A stretch of DNA of 64,000 nt from the NCBI GenBank assembly GCA_023150945.1, contig JAKLJX010000028.1, positions 1-64,000 of the forward strand. The letters run 5' to 3'. Below, piece by piece: positions 15,547-24,367 of this stretch. The stretch is from a bacterium. GTDB lineage: Bacteria > Zhuqueibacterota > Zhuqueibacteria > Zhuqueibacterales > Zhuqueibacteraceae. The notes beneath the pieces were generated by a model. The model saw nothing but the letters and a program-made list of their open reading frames with translations, was not told where the DNA came from and ran no database searches. Position 1 is the stretch's first letter. Each line of letters starts with the position of its first letter. A program made the translations under genes and the position numbers.

Positions 15547-18500
15547 TCAGCGCTGCACCACCAGCTTGCCCAGTTCTTCTGCATGCAGGGTGCCGCCGCT
15601 GCCGTTGCTCGCGTGCGCGGCAATGACTTTGTAAAGGTAGACGCCGTTGGCGACCTCATCGCCGTCCTGATCGCGGCCGTCCCATTCCAAGCGGTTGAAG
15701 CCGGCGATCACTGCCGTGGGCGGCATCTCCAGCGTGCGGATCAAGCGGCCGGCGAGTGTGTAGATTTTGATTTTCACCTGCGCCGCCGGCTGATTGATCT
15801 CGAAGGTGAATTGCGTCTCGTTGCGGAAGGGATTGGGATAGTTCATGACTTCGCGCAACACCAGGCGGTCGGCCGGCGCAACCACGAATTCCGCCGCGGC
15901 GATGTTGGAGTTGTTGAAATTGTCCCACGCTTTCACTTCCACGGTGTGGCGGCCTTCCGAGAGGCCGCTGAGCGGGTACAAGAGAGTGCCGGCGGTGAAA
16001 TCACCGGAATCGTAATTGAAGAAATCCGTCACGTCGATTTTGTTGTCGCTTTTGCCGTCCAGCGTGAGCGTGATTTTGTGGCCGATTTCGCCGGCGATAT
16101 TGATGCCTGATATACTGTCTTTCAGGGCCACTTGCAAAACCGGTTCTGCGCCCACGTAACCACCCGAGACGAAATCTTTCACGCCCTGAAAGCCCAACTT
16201 GATTTCCGGGCCCTGGTTGTCGGCAAAACCGGCAGCGGTGCCGCCGATGGCGACATTGTTGCGATAGCCGTTGCCGTCGGTGGTGTCATTCCAGAAATAC
16301 AGGCTGAAGCGGCCGCGCGTGCCGCCATAGGTGAGGTCTTTGGGCGCGATGAACTGCAAGTCAAACCTGCCGTTGGTGACCCGGGCTTCGCCGCGGAAGA
16401 GGGAATTGCCCGGCAGCGTGTAATTGATGCTGAAGCTCGGGCCGCTGCGATAGGTAACAAAGCGCTCGGAGTCGAACGCTTCCACCCGCACCTTGCCGTT
16501 GAAATCCTGCCAACGCTGGCCGTTGCGCAAAACCGTGCCGCTCACCGTGGCGACCGCCAGCGCCTTGATGGTGTCGGGTGTGGTCAGTTGCGCGCTGTAG
16601 CGCGGAATCGCCAGCCGCATGCTGGGATCGCCATACAAATGGAATTTCTCATCATTGACGGTGAAGCGGGTTTGCACGCGCGCATACACCAGCGCCGTGC
16701 CCAGGGCTTCGGAGACCTGCCCGGAGCGAAACAGCGAGCCGTAGTACGCCTGGTTGAGATTGGCATTGGCATTGGCGTACACCTGGCGCGAGGTGGCGAG
16801 CACGGCAATGGCACCGCGGCCCGGCACCAGCAGCAATTGCTCGCCGAAGCTTTGGCGGTCGATCAGATCGAACTGGCCGAAGGTGCAGGTGGCGGCAATC
16901 CAGACCGCCTGCAGGTCGCCGTTTTGGATGCGATCGAAATCCGAGGCATATTCCAGCAGGCGTTCGTGCGCCCACACGGTGGGGTTGCCGTGGCCGGCAT
17001 AGTTGACGATCAGCGCGCCGCGGCGCAACTGCTGCATGAACGCGTCGGTGGCGGCGGGCTTGCGGATGCCGGAGATCGAGGCGCTTTGCACCGCGGGATA
17101 TTCCGTCAGGTAGAGCTTGCGAATGTCGAAATAGTCCGGCGTGCGCAGGTTGATGAGATCTTCGATGTCGTTGATGTGAAACGCCTCCAGGCCGTAGGGC
17201 GAGTTTTCATCATCCGCGACCATGAGCAGGCTGTTGCGCCAGGCGCCGAACACCGGCGCGGTTTCGTATCTGACCAGTTTGTTCACGAATGCCTCGGCCT
17301 CGGCCAGCGTGCGCGCCGGAATGCGGCCAATGGCGAGATCCATCACCGCATCGTTGCCGCGCACGTAGGTGAACCAGGCATCGGTCACCCGGCTGTCGTC
17401 GAGGTTCAGCTCGTCCGTGTGATAGCTGGGGATCCAGTTCTTGTCGCTTTTGTTGCGCAGGTTTTTGGGATCGTAGTCGCTGTCGCCCATTAACAGCACG
17501 TAGGCCGGCGCCTTGCGCCAGTTTTCGTAGGCATATTTCAAAAAGTCGCGAATCGCGACCGGATCATACATGCCGCAGGAGAACTCATCGAACACGTCTT
17601 GGATGTTGGCGACTGCCACACTCAAGCGGGAGGTGGCGCTGCCGGGCTGCCAGTTTTCGCGCAGACTTTCCAGCCGCTGCGCCTGCGAGAGAAAATCCTC
17701 ATGGGTGATGATGATCATGTCAGCTTCATGATCCGGCGAGCGCCAGTTGGAGGCGGCATCCTTCACGATCGCCTGCGGTTCGAGGTTCACGAAGCCGGCG
17801 GCGGTGCTGACCGCATAGCGCCGCGGCACCGGCGTGGCGGCAACATCGGCAAACGTGATCTGGCTGCCGCTCACCTGCCAATTCTCCGAACTCAACAAGC
17901 TGACGTTGCTGAAGTCGGAAATATCGAACAGCCACAAGCCGTTGGGATTGGCGTTCTCCAGCCGGTAAGCCACGGGTCCGGCGCTGGGCGTGCCCAAAAA
18001 GAACAGGCTCGGCCCGGGCAGGCGCAACTGCCGCGGATAACTCAGCTCGAAGTAGTCGATGTACATGTTGGCGGCATCGCCGCTGCCGGTGTAAGTGAGC
18101 AGCAGTTCGTTCTCACCGTTTTTCAGCACGCCGGTCCGCTGCAGGGTGTAGAACTGGCGGCGCGAGCCGTTGCCGGGAATGACGAACTCGGTGATCGGCT
18201 GCTGGTTGAAAGTGACGGCCATGCGGTGGGGAATGCCGGAGAAATATTGCGCATAGAAACCGAAGTACATCCGCGCGGTGGCATCGGTGACGGGATCGGG
18301 AAGCTGCAGTTTGTAGGTCTTGTTGCTGTTGCCGCGCGTGCCGAAATTGAAGCCGAACCACGATTGGGTGGATTCATAGAGCGGATTCTGTTCCTCTTCG
18401 ACGAAAAGATACTGCTGAAAGCTGGTGGCGACGGTGGTGGCATTGGCGACCGGCAGCGGCGCGCGGCTGGCCATGCGTTTGCCGGTGCTGCCGTCGCTGG

Positions 18501-19623
18501 CGGGCGCGACCGAGAGGAAATAGTAGTTCTCGTAACCGTATTTGTTGAGATAATGCGCGGCCACGCCGTTGGTGGAATCGAAAGTGAAGCCGTCCACCCC
18601 GCGGCCATAGAACAGAATGTAATCACTCACATCAAACCGGCCGTCATTGCCGTCGGCAACGTAGATGGCGTTTTCGATCAACCCCTCGGGCCGCGACGCC
18701 GTGAGACTGCGCGGCAATTCCCGGCCGCCATTGTTGTACAGGCGAATCTGCGCCGGCTGCACGGAGGCAAGATCGATGCCGGCGCTTGCCAGGGTCTGGC
18801 CGGTGAGGCGATAGAGGCCTTCATTCCGTACGGCGATTTTGTAAAATGGGCCGACGGCAGACGGCGAACTGACCTTGCGCAGCGCCTGGCCGGTGCGCGG
18901 CGAGCGCAGCGGCCGCGCCGCTTCGTAGTTGAAAATCACCCCGCGATAGAAGGACTCTTCCACCGCCGCGGCCGGCGTGACTGCCGGCGCGTCGAAGGAG
19001 GCGCTGCTCACCGCTCGACCGGCGTGCCGCACCACCAGCCGCACTTCCCGGTGAACGCGCAGCGTCTTTTGCACGGGATTATATTGCACCGGCGCGACGG
19101 CCACGCGCACGATGCGCTGCTGGCGCAAATTCGCCGGCGGATCGAGCGTCACTAGTTCCGCTGGATAATAGGCATCGCGGCTGTAGATGGCAGCCTTGGG
19201 CAAATAGGCCGCCCCGGTTTCGCCTGCGCTCACTTGCGCCGTCGGAAACGGGGCCACACTCATCTCCCGCATTTCCTCGAAAGCGCCGGGCATTGCCACG
19301 GCCTCGACGGTCGCACCTTCCGGCACACCGAGCACAAAGACGCGCACCGGCAGATTGGGCGCACCGGCTTCAGCCAGGGAGAAACTGTTGGAGAATTTGG
19401 GAATGACGCTGTTCGGGCTGCCGGCGAGGTTGAGCGTATCGAGTTTGAATCCCGTGAGTTCGAAGGCGATGACGGTCTGTTGGGCGGTGGCTTGCACAAG
19501 GTGAGCATCAGTTTCGGCGGAAAACAGCGGATCGGCGGCAAACAGCAAAGCCAGCGAGCAAATGAATGGTCTCATAAAGGATAGGGAAGAGAGGTGTACG
19601 GCCATAGGGTGATTCAAGATCAT
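15547..19623 (-). CDS. porU: PorU-like gingipain-family T9SS sortase
   Basis: PorU removes the C-terminal sorting domain of T9SS cargo and attaches the cargo to surface glycolipid. This 1358-residue protein has a signal peptide near FICSLALLFAADPLFSA, a long beta-rich N-terminal half, and a peptidase C25 domain. That domain has YVLLMGDSDYDP, the catalytic His in IVNYAGHGNP, and the catalytic Cys in IAATCTFGQFD. Its own C-terminus has MNYPNPFRNETQFTF followed by a FlgD-like fold, as in long PorU homologues of related phyla. Its ATG overlaps the stop of the small upstream gene (ATGA at 19620-19623). A start at 19575 would also give the signal peptide. Confidence 0.88.
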   Translation of the reverse strand: MILNHPMAVHLSSLSFMRPFICSLALLFAADPLFSAETDAHLVQATAQQTVIAFELTGFKLDTLNLAGSPNSVIPKFSNSFSLAEAGAPNLPVRVFVLGVPEGATVEAVAMPGAFEEMREMSVAPFPTAQVSAGETGAAYLPKAAIYSRDAYYPAELVTLDPPANLRQQRIVRVAVAPVQYNPVQKTLRVHREVRLVVRHAGRAVSSASFDAPAVTPAAAVEESFYRGVIFNYEAARPLRSPRTGQALRKVSSPSAVGPFYKIAVRNEGLYRLTGQTLASAGIDLASVQPAQIRLYNNGGRELPRSLTASRPEGLIENAIYVADGNDGRFDVSDYILFYGRGVDGFTFDSTNGVAAHYLNKYGYENYYFLSVAPASDGSTGKRMASRAPLPVANATTVATSFQQYLFVEEEQNPLYESTQSWFGFNFGTRGNSNKTYKLQLPDPVTDATARMYFGFYAQYFSGIPHRMAVTFNQQPITEFVIPGNGSRRQFYTLQRTGVLKNGENELLLTYTGSGDAANMYIDYFELSYPRQLRLPGPSLFFLGTPSAGPVAYRLENANPNGLWLFDISDFSNVSLLSSENWQVSGSQITFADVAATPVPRRYAVSTAAGFVNLEPQAIVKDAASNWRSPDHEADMIIITHEDFLSQAQRLESLRENWQPGSATSRLSVAVANIQDVFDEFSCGMYDPVAIRDFLKYAYENWRKAPAYVLLMGDSDYDPKNLRNKSDKNWIPSYHTDELNLDDSRVTDAWFTYVRGNDAVMDLAIGRIPARTLAEAEAFVNKLVRYETAPVFGAWRNSLLMVADDENSPYGLEAFHINDIEDLINLRTPDYFDIRKLYLTEYPAVQSASISGIRKPAATDAFMQQLRRGALIVNYAGHGNPTVWAHERLLEYASDFDRIQNGDLQAVWIAATCTFGQFDLIDRQSFGEQLLLVPGRGAIAVLATSRQVYANANANLNQAYYGSLFRSGQVSEALGTALVYARVQTRFTVNDEKFHLYGDPSMRLAIPRYSAQLTTPDTIKALAVATVSGTVLRNGQRWQDFNGKVRVEAFDSERFVTYRSGPSFSINYTLPGNSLFRGEARVTNGRFDLQFIAPKDLTYGGTRGRFSLYFWNDTTDGNGYRNNVAIGGTAAGFADNQGPEIKLGFQGVKDFVSGGYVGAEPVLQVALKDSISGINIAGEIGHKITLTLDGKSDNKIDVTDFFNYDSGDFTAGTLLYPLSGLSEGRHTVEVKAWDNFNNSNIAAAEFVVAPADRLVLREVMNYPNPFRNETQFTFEINQPAAQVKIKIYTLAGRLIRTLEMPPTAVIAGFNRLEWDGRDQDGDEVANGVYLYKVIAAHASNGSGGTLHAEELGKLVVQR

Positions 19624-19811
19624 GTTTCGTGACGTCGTTGGCGCAGGAGCAACGCGGTGACCATAATGATCCCGGCATAGCCTGCAATGAGGGGCCAGCG
19701 CACTGGCTCGACTTTGATGAATTCATACCCGATGCCAAACAGGCTGATCGCGATATACAGCAGCCGCAACAGCGTTTGGGCGGGAAACTTCGCGCGTGTT
19801 TGCTCTAACAT
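19620..19811 (-). CDS. Small two-helix membrane protein
   Basis: This 63-residue ORF contains two hydrophobic segments (LLRLLYIAISLFGIGY and PLIAGYAGIIMVTALLL) separated by a short charged loop. I do not recognise a family. The stop overlaps the porU start codon, which supports real, coupled translation. No ribosome-binding site is visible. A TTG at 19853 would extend it by 14 residues. Confidence 0.5.
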   Translation of the reverse strand: MLEQTRAKFPAQTLLRLLYIAISLFGIGYEFIKVEPVRWPLIAGYAGIIMVTALLLRQRRHET

Positions 19812-20799
19812 GCCAGTGCGGGGGGCGTCAACAATCTTAGGAGCCTGATGCAACAGCCAAGCCGTTGCGGGAAAATTTTCTCAACAGCTCACAATTTCAA
19901 ATGGATACGATCCAAATCTGACTCAGAGCCTGAAACGCCAACCGCGCAGCTTCACTGGGTCCACGAAAAGCGCAGCCACAATGTCGCCAGTGAACATAAA
20001 ATCCCTCGCTCGATGGCTCCGCTGTCGAATCGCCGCAGTCTGAGCTTGCTGCCTGAGTGTCACAGCCAAGGCTTGCCGCTGATGCTCCGTTTTCTGGCAG
20101 GATCATCGCGCTGCGAAGCCGATACTCAACTGCTTCCGCCGTCAAGCGCAGTAAGTAAACAAGATTCTGATTTTAAATGTTCCGTTGCGAAAGCATTGGC
20201 GCTGCAATATAGCCAAAATGTGGGATTTTGGGCAAGCGAAAGTTCGTCTATATGGAGAGCAATTTCTTGCCAAGCCAGGAAGTGCTCTCAGATTTCAAGC
20301 CTTGGCTTCTCGCCTCAGCTTGCTTCTGCAGCAGAAATTGCACACAACTTATCCACACTCGATTTCCTTGGCTTTGCCTCCTGAAAATGCACATTGGTGA
20401 TTTGCGGAAAGCGACCAGAAGAAAATTTCAGCCAAGAATACATTGGGTTGTGTGTCACGGCTCGGTAACCACAACGAATAGATATGACAGCAGAAGACAG
20501 ACGCAAAATATTGATTTTAAACATATAATCCGGTTAGGATGTTGTTAACAAAGAGGCCTGAATTGCGGCAAAGTACCTTGGCGGAGGCCCAGCGGCACGA
20601 AGGCGGCAAAGTGAATTTTCTGCAACAAAGCGATTACGATTTTTGGCAACTACACTGCCCGAAAGTTATCCACATTCTAATCACATTCGAATATCGCAGC
20701 AACTCGGCTGGAGGCTGGCTGAAAACCGAACCCTCGGCTAAAATTGCCACCTAACTTGCGTATCTGGGTTGGTCAGCGAGATCGAAAAATTCATGAACC
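19812..20799. other. Long AT-richer intergenic region with two DnaA-type boxes
   Basis: No convincing gene is present in nearly 1 kb. Perfect 9-mers TTATCCACA occur at 20348-20356 and 20665-20673 (positions within a base or two) in the same orientation. An A+T-rich stretch (about 20506-20530) lies between them, and a GTTAAC site is near 20544. This could be a minor replication-control or DnaA-regulated region. No dnaA, dnaN or gidA gene is nearby. Confidence 0.4.
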
Positions 20800-22008
20800 T
20801 CACTCCTGTTCACCACAGCTCGCTGCTGCTTGCAGCAGAATCTCGAGGCATTCGGTCAGTTCGTCTGCAGTCAAACAGAGCGGCGGGGCCGCGCGCACAA
20901 CCGTGGTGTCGTGCAGAGTCCACCCGATGATCAGTCCGCGCTCCCGGCACTCGGCCACGAACCGTTGGGCGCAGGAGGCGTCGCGAAACTCGATGGCAAA
21001 GAAACCACCCAAGCCGCGAATATCCGTGACGAATTCTGCCTGCTGCAGGCCGGCGCGCAACTCCTGCAGGCAGCGGGCGCCGATTTGCGCGCTGTTTGCG
21101 ATCATGTTTTCTGCGAGCAGCACTTCCAGAGCCGCCAAGCCGGCGGCGCAACTCAACGGATGCCCGCCGCAGGTGGTGACATGCGCCAGCGGCGGATCGT
21201 GCGAGAGCGTGTGCATGATTGCGCGGCGGCCGATGAAGGCACCGAGCGGCAATCCGCCGCCCAAGGCCTTGGCGAGACAAAGCAGATCGGGACGCACGTT
21301 CCAATGCTCGCACGCGAAGAGCCTGCCGGTACGGCCGAAACCGGTCATGACCTCATCGGCAATCAGCAGCGCGCCGGTTTCGTCGCAGCGTTGCCGCAGG
21401 CGGGGCAGAAAATCCGGCGCGGGAATGCGCACCCCGGCCTCACCCTGCACCGGCTCGAACAGCACGGCCGCAGTGTGGTGATCGATGCGCGCGAGGCCGG
21501 CGGGATCGTTGAAGGGAATGAATTCGAAGTCAGCGAGCAGCGGCTCGAAGGGGCGGCGATAGTATGCGCTCGACATCGCCGACAACGCGCCGTAGGTGTC
21601 GCCATGATAGCCGCCGGCGCAGGCGAGGTACTTTTTGCGGCCGGTGAATTTGCGCGCGGTTTTGAGCGCGCCTTCGATGGCTTCGGCGCCGCTGTTGCAG
21701 AAGAAGACCGTGCCCTCGGCCACCGGCGCGAGTTCGGCGAGGCGCCGGGCATAGTTGACTTGCGCCGCCTGCACGTATTCGCCATACACCATCACATGCA
21801 GATGTTTCTGTGTTTGCGCGGCGATGGCAGCCTGCACCTTGGGATGGCCGTGGCCGATGTTGGCCACGCCGATGCCGGAGATGAAATCAATATAGCGCCG
21901 GCCCGTGGGCGTGAAGAGATAAATGCCCTGCGCGCGCTCGATCTGCAGACCCAGCGGCGCAGGCGAAGTCTGGCAGACGTAGGTAAGAAAATCTTGCAGC
22001 ATGTTCAT
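20800..22008 (-). CDS. Class III PLP-dependent aminotransferase
   Basis: The 402-residue enzyme belongs to the acetylornithine/ornithine/4-aminobutyrate aminotransferase family. It shows GIGVANIGHGHP, the phosphate-binding VFFCNSGAEAIEGALKTAR, GGYHGDTYGALS, LFEPVQGEAG, LLIADEVMTGFGRTG, and the PLP lysine in LCLAKALGGGLPLGA. The amino donor cannot be assigned. No arginine or GABA pathway gene is adjacent. I chose the ATG at 22008. ATG at 22002 is almost equally likely. Confidence 0.88.
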   Translation of the reverse strand: MNMLQDFLTYVCQTSPAPLGLQIERAQGIYLFTPTGRRYIDFISGIGVANIGHGHPKVQAAIAAQTQKHLHVMVYGEYVQAAQVNYARRLAELAPVAEGTVFFCNSGAEAIEGALKTARKFTGRKKYLACAGGYHGDTYGALSAMSSAYYRRPFEPLLADFEFIPFNDPAGLARIDHHTAAVLFEPVQGEAGVRIPAPDFLPRLRQRCDETGALLIADEVMTGFGRTGRLFACEHWNVRPDLLCLAKALGGGLPLGAFIGRRAIMHTLSHDPPLAHVTTCGGHPLSCAAGLAALEVLLAENMIANSAQIGARCLQELRAGLQQAEFVTDIRGLGGFFAIEFRDASCAQRFVAECRERGLIIGWTLHDTTVVRAAPPLCLTADELTECLEILLQAAASCGEQE

Positions 22009-22265
22009 GGCAGTGATCCGATGGTCGTTTTGGTGCAAGCTGCCAGCTTGCTCTTGGCGACAGGCTGGTCGCCTGTGCTACACAGCACGAACTGGCGGCC
22101 AAGGATTCGGTCTCCTTGACCAGCGCCTTCCATAATTCATGTTGACCGGGGCTCTCTCGGTGCTTATTTTTTGGTGAATTTATTCACACGGAGAAGTGTC
22201 GGACTGCTCCGGCGCACATTCATCCGTGCAAAAACAGACAATCGCCAAAGTGGAAGGCAAAAGCG

Positions 22266-22481
22266 ATGTCCACAGTACAACTCATTCAAGCTGCCGAACG
22301 CTTGCCCCTCTCGGAGCGGCTTAATGTAATCGAGGCCCTTTATGCTTCCATCAAGCGTGAGTTGGCGCAACAGATGGCAGCGTTTCCCCCAAAAGAAGAG
22401 CCCTTTGAACTGATTACTTTCAATCTCGGTCAGGAAGTGCAGGTCGACCGCGACGAAATCTACGCCGAGCGAGGCCTGTAA
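22266..22481 (+). CDS. Putative antitoxin of a PIN toxin pair
   Basis: The 71-residue protein begins MSTVQLIQAAERLPLSERLNVIEALY, which resembles the helical start of addiction-module antitoxins of the 'unstable antitoxin' type. It ends in an acidic stretch likely to cover the toxin. GGAAGG stands eight bases before the ATG. The stop codon TAA overlaps the ATG of the PIN gene (TAATG), the usual coupling of toxin-antitoxin operons. Confidence 0.7.
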   Translation: MSTVQLIQAAERLPLSERLNVIEALYASIKRELAQQMAAFPPKEEPFELITFNLGQEVQVDRDEIYAERGL

Positions 22482-22921
22482 TGTTCACGCTTGACACGAA
22501 TATTTTGATTTATGCGCACAACGAGGTCCCACCTTTTCACAAGCAAGCGGCGGCTTTTGTGAAGCAGGCCCTCGCTGAACGGGATGAGCAGGGCCGGCAT
22601 GTTGCCGGGATAGCCGCGCTGGTGTATGCCGAGTTTATCAATGTGATTACGCGCCAGACGATTGAGCAGCCATTGTCTTTGGCGGACGCGGTGCTGGTGG
22701 TTGAAAAGTACCTCAAAGCCGGCACCCCGACGATTTACGCCCAATCCACTCAGATGCACACTTTTCTTGACTTGGCCAAATCCACAACCACGCGAAAAAA
22801 GATTTTTGATCTCTTCCTGGCAGCGACGTTGAAGGATAATGGTATCGATCGCCTGTATACCGTCAATGTCGATGACTTCAAAGATTTTGCCTTTTTGCAG
22901 GCTGCAAATCCTCTCGTCTAG
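22481..22921 (+). CDS. PIN-domain ribonuclease toxin (VapC-like)
   Basis: The 146-residue protein is a PIN domain. It has the first acidic residue in LDTNILIYAHN, the conserved Glu in YAEFINVITR, an Asp in KKIFDLFLAATLKDNG, and a final DD in TVNVDDFKDF. VapC-type toxins cleave tRNA or rRNA until bound by the antitoxin. It is coupled to the preceding small gene. Its 3' end overlaps the remnant of an hsdS gene on the other strand by a few bases, so this locus looks like an insertion hot spot. Confidence 0.82.
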   Translation: MFTLDTNILIYAHNEVPPFHKQAAAFVKQALAERDEQGRHVAGIAALVYAEFINVITRQTIEQPLSLADAVLVVEKYLKAGTPTIYAQSTQMHTFLDLAKSTTTRKKIFDLFLAATLKDNGIDRLYTVNVDDFKDFAFLQAANPLV

Positions 22922-23043
22922 TCGTCTAGCCCCTCGCGCACGGCGCGTTGCATGAGGCTGTGGAAGAGATGCTCCAGCTCTTGCTCGGACTGGCGCTGCC
23001 TGGCGGCCAGGGAGGCGACGCTCCCTCCAGCGCCGGGGGCTCG
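22918..23043 (-). pseudogene. Remnant of a type I restriction specificity subunit (HsdS) 3' end
   Basis: Read on the minus strand, this stretch encodes SLAARQRQSEQELEHLFHSL followed by MQRAVREGLDD and a stop. That is the typical coiled-coil C-terminus of HsdS proteins (LF.SL..RAF.GEL). No start codon exists, a stop lies just upstream, and the next gene ends 17 bp away. Only about 41 codons remain, so a once larger hsdS was deleted. No hsdM or hsdR is in the window. Confidence 0.6.
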
Positions 23044-23059
23044 TCATGTTTGTGGCGTT

Positions 23060-24367
23060 TCAATCCAAATAAATCACAAACTGCGTCGGCTGGCCGGGCG
23101 GGGAATCGAGCGAGAATTCGAAGCCGTGCTGGCTCAGAATTTCCTGGATCATGGTCAAGCCCAGGCCCTGGCCGTTGGGTTTGGTGCTGAAGAACGGCGT
23201 GAAAAGCTGTTGCCGCACTTCCGGCGTGATGCCGCTGCCGCTGTCCGTGATGGCCACGAAAGTTTTGCCGTTTTGCCAGCCGCCGCGCACCGTGATCACG
23301 CCGTGTTCGCCGATCGCCTCCATCGCATTCTTGAAGATGTTGATGAAAACCTGCTCCATCTGCTGCTTGTCCATCGCGCGCGGCGGCAGGTTCGGCGCAA
23401 AGTCCCACTGCCAGCGAATGTCGCGCTGCCGGCTCTCGGCCTGCAGCAACAGCGCGATGCCCTCCAGTAGCGGGCGGAGCGCGCAGGGCTGAAGGTGCGG
23501 CGGCGGCAGCTTGATCACCTCCGCAAAACCGCGCATGAACATGTTGAGATGGTTGATGCGCGTGATCGCCACCTGCAGCGCGTTTTCGTAGTCCGGCTGA
23601 TCGCCCGGCTGCAGTTGCGGCGTGTAGGTCAGGCAGGAATGCAGCAGCGATTGCACCGCGCCGGTGGAGTTGTTGATCTCGTGCGACATCATGCGAATGA
23701 GCTTTTCATAGGCGGCTTTTTCGGAGCGGCGCAATTCTTCCGTCAGTTCTTCCAGCAAGAAGAAGGCGCGCGGGAATCCCTGATCGAAAAACTGGGAGCG
23801 CTGGCATTTTACCCGGCGCCGGCCCTGCACCGCCAGCACGTGTGACTCCCCCGGCTGCAAGCGGCTGAGCGCCTCGGCCAGCCGGCTGTCCAACTCCGGG
23901 AGTTTTTTGCCCAGCAAAGCGTCCGTTGCCATCTGCAGGATTTTTTCGCCGGCGGGATTCACCAGGACGATGCGGCCGTCGAAGTCGCAGGTGAGGATGC
24001 CGGAGGGCGAAGCCTGCAAGATCCGTTCGAGAAAAAAGTGCTGCTCAGCCAGGCGCGTGCGCTCTTCGCGCAACTCGTCGATCATGCGATTGTAAAGCGC
24101 GATGAGCTGATCCGTTTCCTGCTGGCCGACGGCCAGGAACTTGGAAGAGAAGTCGCGCTCTTTCAGAAAGTCCGCGCCGGTGACAGCGAGCGCGAGCGGC
24201 TGAACGAGATTGTTGAGCAGGCGCACCGCCACGAAAAACGAGAGCACAAAGAACGCCTCGACCGCCAGCAGCCACGGCCGATGCTGCCACAGGCTGAAGG
24301 CCGCCAGGCCGGCAAACAGCAGGTGAATGGCGAGAAGATAAAGGATGAATTTGCGGCGCAGGCTCAC
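23060..24367 (-). CDS. Two-component sensor histidine kinase
   Basis: The 435-residue membrane kinase has two N-terminal transmembrane helices with almost no periplasmic loop and a HAMP-like linker. A PAS domain (ILQASPSGILTCDFDGRIV) follows, then the phosphoacceptor His in MMSHEINNSTGAV. The ATPase domain has N-box NIFKNAMEAIG, G1 ITDSGSGI and FFSTKPNGQGLGLTM. This is the NtrY/AtoS type that signals to sigma-54 activators. It overlaps the response regulator stop by four bases (ATGA). Confidence 0.9.
   Translation of the reverse strand: MSLRRKFILYLLAIHLLFAGLAAFSLWQHRPWLLAVEAFFVLSFFVAVRLLNNLVQPLALAVTGADFLKERDFSSKFLAVGQQETDQLIALYNRMIDELREERTRLAEQHFFLERILQASPSGILTCDFDGRIVLVNPAGEKILQMATDALLGKKLPELDSRLAEALSRLQPGESHVLAVQGRRRVKCQRSQFFDQGFPRAFFLLEELTEELRRSEKAAYEKLIRMMSHEINNSTGAVQSLLHSCLTYTPQLQPGDQPDYENALQVAITRINHLNMFMRGFAEVIKLPPPHLQPCALRPLLEGIALLLQAESRQRDIRWQWDFAPNLPPRAMDKQQMEQVFINIFKNAMEAIGEHGVITVRGGWQNGKTFVAITDSGSGITPEVRQQLFTPFFSTKPNGQGLGLTMIQEILSQHGFEFSLDSPPGQPTQFVIYLD

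Noticed and set aside
19854-20799. Frames of 60-180 codons in the gene-free region, such as 19848-20384
   Set aside because: No ribosome-binding sites, no recognisable domains, and atypical residue composition.
22926-23408. 160-residue minus-strand frame overlapping the histidine kinase end
   Set aside because: Most of it is an out-of-frame copy of the kinase. Only the separate 41-codon HsdS-like frame has family resemblance.
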